Origin: Lumbricus terrestris
Taxonomy: Eukaryota; Annelida; Clitellata; Crassiclitellata; Lumbricidae
Direction of reading: 5' to 3'
Length of the DNA stretch: 64,000 bases
Assembly (NCBI GenBank): GCA_949752735.1
Contig: OX457052.1
Span: 18,856,149-18,920,148 of the forward strand
Made by a program: the position numbers and the translations under genes. This document shows, one piece after another, positions 25,901 through 35,879 of the stretch (the first letter of the stretch is position 1; each line of letters opens with the position of its first letter). The notes under the pieces were generated by a model. It was not told the DNA's origin, did not search any database, and saw only the letters and a program-made list of their open reading frames with translations.

Positions 25901-28900
25901 CTGCTGGGGCATTAATCAAGAACATCGTATTGATAAACTTTTGTCTGCTGCCAGGTGATGGGTTAATTAATTACTGTTAGGGCCTACCTCGAGAAGGTCG
26001 GCTCGGTAGACCAAAATGGTGAGTTTTGGACCAATCCAGACACGACATATCCCGGTGTCAATGTGCTTGAAACACAGCGCCTCCAACTGCAGGTAGAAGG
26101 CTACACAAAAACGATTGGCAGGCGATTAGGTACAAAATTAAATATACTGTAATAGTTTGCTCTAGGCCTATGCCCAGTAATGCCACTCATACCTTTTCCC
26201 CCACCTAGATCTAGGTTCTTTCGGTCTCGTCTCGGTTAATAGGTTTTTGGTGAGGATTTATCTTTTTTCTCAAGGCGGTTTTCCGGAGATTTAGGTATTT
26301 GGCCTAATGGACATTTTGAGGTATAAATACGAGAAGAGTCGCGATATTTGAAATTTAATAGCGAAACACCAAAAAGTCGACAGAAATTTCGGTGACTGGA
26401 CAAATTAATTGGTACGTTTTTTTCATTCAACTATAAAAATACCTTTATCCGGCTTCCATTTCGTAAGCGTTATTTTCAGCAATCCAGCTTCTATTTCAGT
26501 CAGATACTTAATCTACCTTCCATTTTGTCTGTATAATTTTGTCCGTATTATTTTGTTCGTGCCATTTTGTCCTAACACCATTTTGATCGCTACCATTTAA
26601 TCCGCACCATTTGGTCTGTACCATTTTGTGACTTTTGTCCACCACCTTTTTGTTGAAATACCATTTTGTCCAAATACCATTTGTCCATACTATTTTGTCC
26701 GTACCATTTTGTCCTAGAACCGAAATTTCAAGTCGCATCCAATCATCTCTTAGCCAAATTCTCAATCCAAATTTTTCTAGCCTTTTCGGTCGGTGTGGCA
26801 TGAAATAATGTCAGATTCCGCCCACTTCCTTTGTCAAGACAGTACTTCATCCAGGTTACGTATGAGATATTGTCCGGTATGAAATAATGTCCGACTCCGC
26901 CTGAATTCATTGTTGATCCTACTACAAACGTGATATATTTTCCGCGTGAAAGTATCATGCTAACATAATACCAATAATGCATAAGGAACGAGAAAGCAAG
27001 GATGTGAGAAGTTAAATATTGTTTTTATGGGCGCGGTTTGTAATTACAACCCCGATGACGCTAGTTCTAGGCCTGTATTTAGAAAGAATTTCCAAACGCG
27101 GGCAGCGTTGCCACTCTAAAAAATGAAAAACCCCAGTTGGAGGGCCGAAAAACCCAAGAAAACCCAAGTTCAACAAATCTTTCGAAAATGTTCAGAATTT
27201 CCTGAATTTCCCGTCCGAAAATCTCAAATCATTCGAAAATGTTCACAATTTTCAGTCCGAAATTTGATCTTTTTTAGTCATCCCGGCACAAATCGTAAAA
27301 AATGTCAAAAATTTGCCGAAAATGTCAACAATTTCCCGAAAATGTCAACAATTATGACTCAAAAAGTCAAATTGTTCCAATTTTTCCGTAAAAACCCAAG
27401 AAAAAACCCCAAGTTCTTCCAGAAAAACCCCCACTTCCCAAGTTCGGATTGAAAAATCCAAGATCTTGTGAAAAAACCCAAGGAGTGGCAAACTGAACGC
27501 GGGACTTGGGGAACTGGCGCTGAGTCCAGGCTTGTGCAAGTAAGTAAAATTGTTTTAAGAGTATTGAAAGAAGTACTGTTCTAAACACTAAAAATTTCAA
27601 CGTTTCATTTTTCGCATTTCAGTTTTCTTCCCTGCTTTGGAAATCCAGACAACTGAACTATCTTCTCCGTTGCTCCCCTTGCTTTGACGACCTTGCCCTG
27701 GTGACAATGGACGGCCTCATGAAGTCGGGTCTCGTGATCATCGTCAACTGCGCTCCTAATGATCTCCAGTGGCTGCAATCAGAGATGGTGGACTGGGCAT
27801 CCGGTGGGTCGTTTCGCTGTATTCACATGCCTATATTTGGCTTCAGTCGCGTCGACTCTTGACCTGTAAGCTGCCATCTTTACGGCCGATGTGGCAGGCC
27901 CAGACCTGTCCGAGGCGGGTCTGTCTTTTGCCTGCACGATCATCCGATCGAAAGGCATCTTCATCCGATCTCTGATATTGGCAATCCGGATAAAATGAGG
28001 AAGGTTTGCCAGATGGGTGGAGATACGCTGGCAGTAAAAGACCAAGACCATTGAAATCCGCAAAAACCACGGCACAAGTGACATAGCGACCCAGATGCTT
28101 CAAGGTGTCATGATGTGGAGCTGAGATGCACAGGCCGGTCAGTACAGACCAGTGGAGAGAGTCGGGGAGGGGGGGAGAGCGTGGGACACATACGGGCATT
28201 GACCCAGGTTGTCCTTCGTGCCTCTCTCCCAATATTCTCTTCATCAGACAAGGTGGTCTAGCTGGTTCAAGATGTTAATGGTATGGACCTGCAGACCGGA
28301 CAGGTTGAAGATGGGCAACATGACGCGAGACAGGCTCAAACAGAGAGTTTCGCCGGACACCTACGGGCATTAATTTTAGCCCAAAGATTTCGATGACGAT
28401 GACGATATATATATATTCTGCGCAGGTCAGCGGCCATATTGGTTGTTTATTAGACCACTCCGTCATTTCGGTGGATTATTTCAACTTTATGCAGAATTCG
28501 CGCAGTAATTTCACACACGTTCGAGTTTACTGGTTCTAGGTTCGTGTACCGAACTTATTTGTCGGGTTCGTCAAGGATTTTGCGTTGGAAGGGATTTTGT
28601 TCGCAAGTCGTCTTGTGTCGCCCACGTGTTGACGTTAGACGCCTCTTGATGCACACGGTCGAGCTCAACCATCAAGACCGTGTGGCTTCACCGCTGTTGT
28701 CTGCTGTTTACACCTCGCCGAAGGACGGTTCACGCAGGACAGTGGAGTTAACTCGATCGGATGTTGTCGCTGGTGGCGTTCAAAACTACCGACCGACAAG
28801 CGACAAATGCCTTCTACCGTGCAAACTTTGTGCCCGACGATTGGCCTGACGCGCGCATCATCTTCAACCAGCGAGGAGCTTCAGTTTCGTCAGCGTTTCG

Positions 28901-29558
28901 TGTTTGCGAGCCCTGTCATCTGTCGCCGCTCTACTCTACTGACGCAACCTGTACCAGAGACTCTGAACATTCACACCATCTGAAAGCTGTTGACGGGATT
29001 CCGTTGGATGATTCTACGTGTCTGCGAGGGATCGCCACTGATGACTGTTTCCGGCTCACTGTGACTTATTTTGCTAATTGATGGAATTTTCTTGTTGTTA
29101 TGACACTTAACATCATTTCGGCTAGTTAGCGCAGAGAGCGCCTCTGAGTAGGTTTCTTGAAGAGGCGCTATATAAATACTTGAAATAAATAAATAAATAA
29201 ATATATATATATATTATATATATATATTCCTTTGCGCGTGAATGCCAACAAAATTAAAATACGTTTGCATCTTTGCATGACTGTTGACCCGTGACAAATG
29301 CTAGGTCTACAATAAGCAGAGTTATTAGAATTCTTCCTCACCATCGCTCTCCTTCTCAAAGGATAAAGCGTTTCCAAAGAACGGTAGGGGCTTTGGTCCC
29401 GGAATCTTATCCACCAGTTTATGAAGCTTTCTCCTCCTCAGATATGCGAAAAGTGCGACCGTACCTGCTACCGCCAAAATACTTGTGTATAATATTACCA
29501 GCGTAGACATTCTCAGTAAGTAATTGAAAGTTGGCTGTTCTGTTGAGTTCCCCTCCAC
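15042..29558 (-). CDS. CYP4V: Cytochrome P450, CYP4V-like, complete gene (copy 1, 11 exons)
   Basis: The exons, from the 5' end on the minus strand, are 29558-29342, 26100-25988, 25716-25631, 24852-24662, 23867-23798, 22287-22161, 18799-18584, 17748-17646, 17333-17199, 15700-15521 and 15202-15042. They total 1599 bp, about 532 residues plus stop, the usual CYP4 length. All junctions are GT-AG and all phases join. The N terminus has a membrane anchor and a proline-rich hinge ([13 protein letters not shown]). Later come [20 protein letters not shown], the I-helix FEGHDTT (the Glu is the CYP4 residue that can bind haem covalently), KESMR (ExxR), DPDRW and the haem loop [13 protein letters not shown]4V enzymes are endoplasmic-reticulum fatty-acid omega-hydroxylases; the substrate here is inferred from the family. 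A Helitron, a hAT element and LINE pieces lie in the introns. No disabling change was seen. Confidence 0.92.
15521..15700 (-). CDS. CYP4V: P450 copy 1 exon 10 (haem-binding loop)
   Basis: The 180-bp exon runs from [20 protein letters not shown] through DPDRW to FSAGVRNCI, including the cysteine thiolate that ligates the haem iron. It ends in phase 1 at gtcagt. Confidence 0.95.
15897..16939 (+). mobile_element. Non-autonomous Helitron, copy B, with empty site in duplicate
   Basis: It starts TCTAAATAAGTAAAGAG after A and ends hairpin-CTAG before T. Copy 2 of the duplication carries the uninterrupted sequence at about 44847-44851, which fixes both ends. (GTCT)n lies near the 5' end. Internal units of about 130 bp recur (ATGCATTTCCACAG, ACTACTGTGTAGG, GGTTGGCGAATCTC), then a G-rich tract (16640-16860). 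No ORF for Rep/helicase is present. Confidence 0.92.
17199..17333 (-). CDS. CYP4V: P450 copy 1 exon 9 (K helix, ExxR)
   Basis: The 135-bp exon encodes [19 protein letters not shown], then the ExxR motif in KESMR, and [14 protein letters not shown]. Confidence 0.95.
17646..17748 (-). CDS. CYP4V: P450 copy 1 exon 8 (I helix)
   Basis: The 103-bp exon encodes [20 protein letters not shown] then [15 protein letters not shown]. It contains the oxygen-activating Thr of the I helix. Confidence 0.95.
18584..18799 (-). CDS. CYP4V: P450 copy 1 exon 7 (up to I-helix Glu)
   Basis: The 216-bp phase-0 exon runs from [17 protein letters not shown] to EEVDTFMFE. The last codon is the CYP4 I-helix glutamate. 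The donor is gtaaaa; the duplicate has GC at this position. Confidence 0.93.
18921..19205. repeat. (CATA)n microsatellite in P450 copy 1 intron 6
   Basis: About 280 bp of CATA units with interruptions. The tract is shared in position with copy 2 (49493-49825), so it predates the duplication. Confidence 0.97.
19274..21529. mobile_element. hAT-type DNA transposon, 2256 bp, with about 140-bp inverted repeats
   Basis: The 8-bp target duplication ATACACAA lies at 19266-19273 and 21530-21537. The termini TAGTGTGGTTCA and TAGGGTGGTTCA fit the hAT end consensus YARNG. The inverted repeats (for example ACCAAGACACCCTC, TAGTATTATTGA, TCCAACTGGAA) span about 140 bp. The interior has no long ORF and no recognisable transposase. 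It is absent from the matching intron of copy 2. Confidence 0.85.
21962..22015 (-). repeat. LINE/SINE 3' tail hairpin, compensated variant
   Basis: On the minus strand GAGCGCTTCT pairs with AGAAGCGCT, followed by TTATAAATG. It keeps the stem of the common tail although the bases differ. It lies about 145 bp from P450 exon 6. Confidence 0.55.
22161..22287 (-). CDS. CYP4V: P450 copy 1 exon 6
   Basis: The 127-bp exon encodes [20 protein letters not shown] through [10 protein letters not shown]. The PWLWP wording is characteristic of CYP4V. The donor gtgagt is strong. Confidence 0.93.
22378..22445. repeat. (AAT)n microsatellite
   Basis: AATAAT/AACAAT units in P450 copy 1 intron 5. Confidence 0.9.
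22566..22657. repeat. (AAT)n microsatellite
   Basis: About 90 bp of AAT. Another short tract lies at 22764-22785. Confidence 0.95.
22918..22971. repeat. (TA)n microsatellite
   Basis: About 50 bp of TA. The stretch 22972-23790 shows only unique intron sequence. Confidence 0.95.
23798..23867 (-). CDS. CYP4V: P450 copy 1 exon 5 (ETAMG motif)
   Basis: The 70-bp exon encodes [20 protein letters not shown], the CYP4 segment that follows CALDIIC. A LINE reverse-transcriptase fragment lies in the intron between this exon and exon 4. Confidence 0.92.
23990..24438 (+). pseudogene. LINE reverse-transcriptase fragment in P450 intron 4
   Basis: Translations show [40 protein letters not shown], then after a frameshift [15 protein letters not shown] and [10 protein letters not shown]. 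These are the RT palm motifs, with the YADD-type catalytic box reading KADD. It is 5' and 3' truncated. Copy 2 lacks it and has different sequence (50884-51770) at this place. Confidence 0.85.
24440..24597 (-). mobile_element. Tc1/mariner-like terminus fragment (copy 1)
   Basis: On the minus strand it starts CAGGGTGGACAAAAAGA after TA and continues GCCAATATCTTGGCC. The same piece is at 51771-51946 in copy 2, so it was inserted before the duplication. No opposite terminus was seen. Confidence 0.55.
24662..24852 (-). CDS. CYP4V: P450 copy 1 exon 4 (C helix)
   Basis: The 191-bp exon encodes [18 protein letters not shown], the haem-propionate-contacting WxxxR region typical of CYP4, and ends [12 protein letters not shown]. 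The donor is gtaacc. Confidence 0.93.
25200..25590 (+). mobile_element. LINE 3' end: RT C-terminal remnant and 3' tail (copy 1)
   Basis: The frames read [17 protein letters not shown] and QTRPLGSWL, the post-RT region, followed by a damaged tail (GTGCCTTTGAACGG, TTTATAAATG). Its counterpart at 52600-52955 has an intact tail, so the insertion predates the duplication. Confidence 0.7.
25631..25716 (-). CDS. CYP4V: P450 copy 1 exon 3
   Basis: The 86-bp exon encodes [18 protein letters not shown] then [10 protein letters not shown], matching the CYP4 region where the substrate-access loop meets the C helix. The acceptor is ctgtag and the donor gtggaa. Confidence 0.9.
25988..26100 (-). CDS. CYP4V: P450 copy 1 exon 2
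   Basis: The 113-bp exon encodes [19 protein letters not shown] then [18 protein letters not shown], the B-helix and beta-1 region of CYP4. The acceptor is tgtag and the donor gtaggc. Confidence 0.9.
26175..26792. mobile_element. hAT-like element in P450 copy 1 intron 1, right end cut off
   Basis: It starts CAGTAATGCCACTC, matching CAGGGATGCCACTC at 54691. 26505-26720 is an array of CCATTTTGTCCGTA-type units of about 13-16 bp. The right end is replaced by a TGTCCGG-type terminus at 26793. Confidence 0.6.
26793..26905. mobile_element. Single terminus of the TGTCCGGCATGAAAT family
   Basis: GGTGTGGCATGAAATAATGTC, then TTGTCCGGTATGAAATAATG and CCGACTCCGCC, matches the right end of the nested element at 38.35-39.31 kb. 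Confidence 0.6.
27103..27495. mobile_element. hAT-type MITE, 393 bp
   Basis: A perfect 8-bp target duplication AACGCGGG (27095-27102, 27496-27503) flanks ends CAGCGTTGCCACTC and CAGTTTGCCACTC. The interior is strongly A/C-biased (AAAAACCC units), explaining its open frames. Confidence 0.9.
27600..28480. other. Unassigned non-repetitive sequence in P450 copy 1 intron 1
   Basis: The composition is balanced and code-like on both strands (minus frame [36 protein letters not shown]; plus frame [17 protein letters not shown]). I recognise no family; an old retroelement or gene fragment is possible. Confidence 0.3.
28500..29205 (+). mobile_element. Retroelement fragment ending in the shared 3' hairpin tail
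   Basis: The body (28500-29090) is of balanced composition with an open frame ([20 protein letters not shown]) but no recognised domain. The 3' end is a LINE/SINE tail with arms AGCGCCTC (29137-29144) and GAGGCGCT (29162-29169), then ATATAAAT and (AAAT)n. Confidence 0.55.
29342..29558 (-). CDS. CYP4V: P450 copy 1 exon 1: start, membrane anchor, proline hinge
   Basis: The first ATG (29556-29558) is followed by [17 protein letters not shown], a hydrophobic anchor ([20 protein letters not shown]), a basic stop-transfer stretch and [17 protein letters not shown]. The donor is gtgagg in phase 1. An internal ATG at codon 17 is a possible alternative start. The exon is 3.2 kb from exon 2. Confidence 0.85.
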
Positions 29559-30025
29559 ACGAGTCCTTCCTTTTCAACGGTTTCTAATGCCTGCAGACGA
29601 AAAGTCAAAACATTCACTAAACATCCACGAAATTCCAACGATAAAACGGCTGTTAATAGATTTCTAGAACGACAACGAAATAAAGGAATCCGACTTTAAT
29701 CCCAAAAACTTAGCGCAAAATAGTGTATTAAACGTGACATCTCAAACAATTGTTAAAAAAATGAATAAATTTGATATACTGCAACATTGTTATTATTCTT
29801 TAGTCATTGCACCATGTCAAGAAACTTATTTTGTCTACTAGGTTAACGTATAGACTGTATACATATCCATACATACATCTAAGAGGTAAGTAAGAATCAT
29901 CTTTATTAGACCACCAGCAAGCGCACAGTAGTTTACAGATAAAATAAATAATAGAAAAGAATTATGCAAAGTTGTGAATTCGTAAGTTATTTCTAAAGAA
30001 TTAACATGTAAGTATGTGCACTTGT

Positions 30026-30230
30026 TATAGCGCCCCTTCAAGCTCTCTCTCTTCTCAGAGGCGGTCCCGACTGCAGAGCGGACACTGCATCGGAGTTGCA
30101 CGCCGAAGCGCTGAGCAATTGCGAGTGAAGGACTTGCCCAAGGTCCCTACGCGACGACGTGAGGTGGATTCGAAACTCGAACCTTCCGGCTTCAAGGCAA
30201 CGACGCCACCACTACTCCACCGCGCGCCAC
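30026..30230 (-). mobile_element. tRNA-derived SINE
   Basis: On the minus strand: tRNA-like head with GGTGGAGTAGTGG (A-box region) and GTTTCGAATCC (B box), body CCTCACGTCGTCGCGTAGGG, then the tail ACCGCCTCTGAGAAG...CTTGAAGGGGCGCTATA shared with LINEs. It would be transcribed by RNA polymerase III. Confidence 0.8.
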
Positions 30231-30721
30231 AAACATGTGTTATAGTCTAAGCAAGTTAGTATGGTTCTACCTATTCAGATAATACCCAAACATATTAAAG
30301 TAAGATATCTTGAAGTCATACGTGCAGTGATCTCAATCTGTGTAAATACTCAGTAGACCTGCCATGCACAATCATATGAAGGATCAGAAAAGACTGCCTT
30401 CAACAAGGTCAAAGTCCTATCTGAGTGAATAACTAGCACGTTTAGTGTTTCTTAAGACACAGGCCTTCACCAACGCCGGCTTTCAAGCCTTCTGGCCGCA
30501 CGACCTTGATTTAGTTAAATGCAATTATTATTCAACTGCATGTGCGTAGGCTACACGACATAACTATTAGCAGAAACAACTGCTCTTTCGGAATCTGGTT
30601 CGACTCATTTCCATAACTGGGTCAAATTCATCTGAACTCGAAATATATTGACGCAAAAATAATATAAAAATAGTCCTCCGTGTAGGCGCACGATTGTTGC
30701 ATGCATTACCGTAAACATTAT

Positions 30722-30930
30722 AGCGGGACGCGGTGGTGTAGGGATAAGGTCGGTTCCTTGGAGCCGGAAGGTTGCGGGTTCGAATCCATCTCAAGCCACC
30801 GCGTAGGGACCCTGAGCAAGTCCTTCATTCGCAATTGCTCATCGCATCGGCGTGAAACTCCAATTCAGTGTCCGCATTGTCGTCGGGAGCACCTCTGAGT
30901 AGCAATCTTGAAGGGACTCTACAACAAGTG
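30722..30930 (+). mobile_element. tRNA-derived SINE, same family
   Basis: Head GACGCGGTGGTGTAGGG, a perfect B box GGTTCGAATCC (about 30777-30787), body CTCAAGCCACCGCGTAGGGA, and tail GAGCACCTCTGAGTAG...CTTGAAGGGACTCTA. It is diverged from the 30.0-kb copy but collinear. Confidence 0.82.
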
Positions 30931-31239
30931 CTCTTTTGGTGCCTTCCACAATTTTGCAAACATTATTCGACAGTAATTTGACTGGTTTGGGTCGTTTGCG
31001 CCACTCGTGGGAGGGGTACGAGTTCCAACCATTTGCAACATAAATTTTTGCCGAACTGTATTCATTGTTTAAAAAATTAATTTAAACATTTTGTGATGAT
31101 CTGTGTGAAATGCGAAACAATTAAGCGTGAAAAATAAACGCGTTGCTGTTATAAAAAGACAAATAATTGTAACAAATGGGCAACTCTTAACTTTTTAAAG
31201 CTTACTCTTTACTCTGCAAACAGTTCCAATGGAGTCTAC

Positions 31240-32815
31240 CCGAGAACTGTTTCCCATCTGGGTCCCTGGTGCCACTGACACGGCGTATCTTGAAGTGGCG
31301 CTTCATAAATGTCAGTTTACATTATTTTACAGTTATAGGCTAATCTTACTTACATGTATATTTTTGCAAGTTCTGCGGTTCTGCCTCTGTCGCTGCGCAT
31401 AATGGGAATCTCCCTGATACCTGGTTTGTCCCTTATATTGCTCGCTGTCATCATAAATCACATTGCGCTTCAGTTTTATTCTATGTTTGATCCGTACAGT
31501 AAAACGGATTGTGGGAAGATGGAGCTTAAAATGTCATTTAAATCACAGTCGTAACCTTTAAACTTCTTCTGCCATCAAGAACGCTCGTGGAATGATGTTT
31601 ATCTACAGTCAATTATTCACGATAGTGCGCGCTGGTTCAATGGTCGCAAGAACGACTGGACGTTCGTGGTTCTCGACACCCGCCAACCTCATAAGATTAG
31701 GTTGGTTTTCAACTCACTGGGGCGACTGCAAAAACTGTGCAGTGGGGACAGTTCGACGCTTTGCAGGTTGCCACAGAGCTAATCGACTCTTGTTGACCTT
31801 GTTATCATCTGTTGCTAATTATTCTAAATCGTTTCTTTATTCATGATGTAAATTTACCTCGTGAACGGCGGTTTAGTGCTGTTTGCTTTCAGATCGAAGT
31901 CCAGCCTCCAGGTGGTTAAGCAAGAAGACATTAAGACGAATATGGTGAAGGGTGTTTAGATTGCGAACGGCAAGACTAGATAATTATACAAGCAGGAAGA
32001 GGAATGTGCCTTCTATGTGTTTGATTGTCCTGAGGATTAAACGCCTAGTGAACTTTTTTGGAAAGGGTGTGTGCATATGATAATTATAGTCGTGCTTTGC
32101 TCGACTTGCTTCTAACAACGATGAGTACTTCCATGCAAGTCTATCTAAGTGCTTGCTTGCATTGGCTTTTACAATGTGCAGTCAATTACGATCTATGCCT
32201 AAAGCTTTGAAGACAATTACCTTTATGGAATATTTACGTTCCATGTTACCCTGCCTGTAACGCATCGATTAAGATTATTAGTAAGTCAGTTATTTACTGA
32301 AACGTTGACTGAATTCATCCGTTTTGTATCGTAGCTGTCCATCAGTTCGCTCAAAGAAGAAGATTATTGTAGCTATGAAAAGTGGAAGAGAACGAGGTGC
32401 CACTGAGTCTAGAGGTGAATTTATCTGTATACGCAAGAAAGTCATTAGTCAAGTTTACACAAATCTAATTCGCCTGTTAAGCAGTGCCAGCTATAACTTC
32501 AGCAGGTCGCGTCATTCAGGGCCGTTGGCGTTATTCGGCAGGTCGTAGAAATTTAATATATAGAAGATAAATTATTTAAACGTTCCAAAAAATATTCGTC
32601 TGGTGTAATAAGACAGGTCAAGGGCAAAATATGTAAGCTTACACATGTAGGTCAAATTATCTGCCGCGACCTATGGCGATGCCGCCACAGCCCTCAAGCA
32701 AGTACCGTACTTATCGTGAGTTGCGGAGAGTCCTTGTGGATCAAAGCGGAGAGTCCTTGAGAAGGGATAGATATAATCAACTGTGCGAAAACGAAGTCAA
32801 CACAACAGATCTGTG
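31240..32815. other. No gene found
   Basis: 31240-31315 holds a faint shared-tail match (GGTGCCACTGACACGG, CTTGAAGTGGCGCTTCATAAAT). The rest shows no ORF of note, no terminus pair and no known domain. Confidence 0.4.
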
Positions 32816-32817
32816 AC

Positions 32818-32970
32818 AACTCCCCTCCCCTCCCCTCCCCTACCCTCCCCTCGCCTCCCCTACTCTCCCCTTACTCCCTCTCTCCCTCCGTCCCTCCTCC
32901 ATGCCTCTCTCTCTCTCCCTGCATTCCTCTCTTCCGTTTCTTCCCCCTCCCTCCCCTCCGTTCCTCACGT
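32818..32970. repeat. (CTCCC)n pyrimidine tract
   Basis: About 150 bp of CTCCCC/TCCCTC units. Confidence 0.9.
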
Positions 32971-33084
32971 TAACGTTTTACATTTTTATTTATATAGATT
33001 TTCATAAGTATGATCATAGATTGTCTGAATCAAAACAGGTTTTTAAAGCATATAGTGATGAGCACATTACAACAGAGGGAGATC

Positions 33085-33180
33085 TGTGTGTGTAAGTGTG
33101 CGTGTGTGAATTTTTGTGTTTTCGCGCGCGTGTGTTTGTGTGTGTGCTTGCGCGTGCATGTAAGCGTGTGTGTCTGTGTG
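33085..33180. repeat. (GT)n-rich tract
   Basis: Imperfect GTGTGTG/GCGTGT units; a similar tract lies at 34931-34975 on the other side of the LINE. Confidence 0.85.
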
Positions 33181-33267
33181 AAGATATTTTACAGATTAAG
33201 TTTTAACTGTTATACTTAGAAAACATCCAATCCAGAACAGAATAAACTCCACTAAAATAAGCTGTAT

Positions 33268-33269
<2 letters not shown>

Positions 33270-33301
<32 letters not shown>

Positions 33302-34928
33302 TCGCTTTATTGCAACCAGAAAACAAGATGACATCAAAAACAGAAAATATGCATGCATTGGCTACAAAGGGGGGCCCTAAAGGGATTGACATCCCGCTGG
33401 GGAGGGTCACCCAAGTAAGAAAAAATACCAAGAAATATTGTACAAGATAGCAAAAAAAATTGAAACAATTAAATCAAATTAGGTGATGACAGATTGCAAA
33501 AAGTTTAAAATGCAAATAGCATGTAGAGAAACAAACTTAACTATATACTTAAGTAGAACCTTAACTACAAGTGGTCATGTGCACTTCTAAGCAGACTTAG
33601 TGGAGGAAAGAAAAACACGAAGTCTCTTTTTAAAAACCTGCAGACTACTGGATTGACGAATATCAATTGGTATTTTATTCCACATTTGAGCGCCATAAGA
33701 TTTAACAGTAAAACGCCTAGTGTTAGATTGAGCTCTGACAGGGCGATATGCAGATGAATTTCTAGTGAAATGCGAATGGATGTCAGAGGCGTGAGGGAGG
33801 TACTCTTGGAATACCGAAGGAAGGAGACCGTGTTCGAGTCGAAAGAAGAACTCGCAAATTTGGAGATCTTTTATCTGGTTTATTTTTAGGAGATGAAGCT
33901 CACTAAAGAAAGGGCCAGTGTGTTCCCATTTACGAATACCCGCTATTATACGAACAGCCTTCTTCTGTAAGATAATTAGTTTATGAAGCCTAGATTCGTA
34001 TGTCGATGCCCAAACCAGGTTGCAATACGTGAGGTAAGGGTAGACGAGGGTATAATATAAATTCATTCTAATTGTCTTTGGTAAGATATAAGCAATGCGG
34101 GAAATAATACCAATATTCTTAGCAATTTTAGATGCAATTTGATTAATGTGAACTTTCCAGGTCAAGTTTTGATCTATATGCACACCTAAGAATTTCGTCG
34201 ACTCAACTTGATTGATGGAAACATCATCAATAAGCAAACAAAGATTACTACTGGGGTTTATTTTCCGATGGGATTTAAATAAAATAAAGTTGGTTTTCTC
34301 AGAATTAAGGGTGAGTCTATTTGCAGAAAACCAAGCAGCTATGCTAGACAGCTCAATGTTCACAGTCTGAAACAACGTCTGCCAAGAGCTATTGGAGTAA
34401 AAAACGTTGGTATCATCAGCAAACAGAATGAAAAACATTGTAGGAGAGACATTGGCCAAGTCATTAATATAAAGAAGGAAGAGAAGTGGTCCGAGGTTGG
34501 AACCTTGGGGAACTCCATATTTGATTATCCCTAGCTCAGATAGGACACCATTACAGAGAACTCTTTGTGTTCGGCTCTCAAAATAGCTGGCGAACCATCT
34601 GAGCTGTGTCCCCCTAATTCCATAGTAATCTAATTTTTTAAGCAAAATATTATGGTCTACGGTATCAAACGCTTTAGCGAGATCGAAAAAGACTCCCACT
34701 GAGTATTCGTTGTTTTCAATAGCCTTTGAAATCATGTCCTGCATACTCAATAAGGCCATGTAGGGGGAGTGACCCGGTTGAAAACCATGCTGAGATGGAT
34801 AAATGATGTTAGAGTTTTTAACATAACCATAGAGTCGATTATACATAAGTTTTTCATAGAACTTGGAGAAGTAAGGAAGAACGGAAATGGGTCTGTAATT
34901 GATTACATTGTCCTTATCACCCTTTTTT
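33270..34928 (-). mobile_element. 5'-truncated LINE with open reverse-transcriptase frame
   Basis: The minus-strand ORF at 34928-33587 is uninterrupted (M at 34846, 419 residues after it). It holds the RT motifs YRPISVLPYFSKFYEKL, FFDLAKAFDTVDHNILLKKL, GVPQGSNLGPLLFLLYINDL and the catalytic FADDTNVFY, then the post-RT region (LVYPYLTYCNLVWA, LQKKAVRI, WNKIPIDIRQSSSLQVFKKR). The endonuclease and ORF1 are missing. The 3' UTR ends in an (ATTG)n tail, and TGTATAT at 33263-33269 and 34929-34935 is a probable target duplication. The lack of stops implies recent insertion. Confidence 0.92.
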
Positions 34929-35342
34929 TGTATATGTGTGTGTGTCTGCTTGTATGCGTGTGTGAGTGTGTGAAGATTTTTCTAGCGATATCTTGGAACT
35001 GTTTTACATAAAAACATCCAATCCTCAATATAAAAAATCTCTACTGAAAAAGCTTTAAAATGCACTTTTTGGTCTTTCCTTCGTGCATCCATAAAACCCA
35101 CACACCATAACTGATAGTCTCATACATGCATTGTACACAAGTCCGCCGTTAACCGATGGTCACGTCCAACAGCCACACAAGACCACTGGTGGTATAGGCC
35201 TTCACTCTCTAAAGCGCCTAATTGCAGGTGCATAACCGGTCAACGCATATTCAAAGACTACTCTAAATATAATCAACGACACTCAGAAGCTCATTCGCCA
35301 CAATAGGTCTATACATATTTATATACAATACATAATTATGAA

Positions 35343-35344
<2 letters not shown>

Positions 35345-35379
<35 letters not shown>

Positions 35380-35380
35380 C
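35345..35380. repeat. (TA)n microsatellite
   Basis: About 35 bp of TA; the neighbouring 35000-35600 holds no gene. Confidence 0.9.
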
Positions 35381-35607
35381 AATGTACATAGACTGACGCA
35401 AAAATATCGGACGTTTTCAAGCACAATAGATAGTATTTTGTTTGACTTAGATTGACTGATACGAAACACGTTTACTTCGTATTAGGCTATACACGTTTTA
35501 TTAACAATAATTTGACCCCAGGCCTAAAGCGGCGCATTCAGCAACAGTGGAGATAAAATATAATTTTGATAATGCATTGAGCAAAAAACATTCCAAACTT
35601 ACACAAA

Positions 35608-35757
35608 CGACTTACTAAGTCGTTCGAACGACTTACTAACTCGTTCGAACCACTTACTAACTCGTTCGAACGACTTACTAACTCGTTCGAACGACTTACT
35701 AACTCGTTCGAACCACTTACTAACTCGTTCGAACGACTTACTAACTCGTTCCCACGA
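35608..35757. repeat. 21-bp minisatellite (CTTACTAACTCGTTCGAACGA)n
   Basis: About seven head-to-tail units; alternate units differ at one base (CGAACGA or CGAACCA). Each unit contains the palindrome GTTCGAAC. There are no spacers, so this is not CRISPR. Confidence 0.92.
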
Positions 35758-35879
35758 CATAAAATATTTTGCATTCATGTCCCTTTAGGGGCTCCGTACA
35801 GATCAGCTAACAATAGGCATTGTATTATTCTGTACTTCCACCGATCATTAAAACCATGCATAGACTATACCTGTCAGTC

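Larger units (their letters stand above)
14705..26792. repeat. Segmental duplication, unit 1
   Basis: This stretch aligns with about 41947-58303 in coding exons and introns alike. The lower border lies near 14.7 kb, beyond exon 11 on both sides; the upper alignable border is 26792, where a TGTCCGG-type terminus interrupts copy 1. Confidence 0.85.

Noticed and set aside
35608..35757. Possible CRISPR-like array
   Set aside because: The 21-bp units are directly adjacent with no spacers, in an animal genome; it is a minisatellite.
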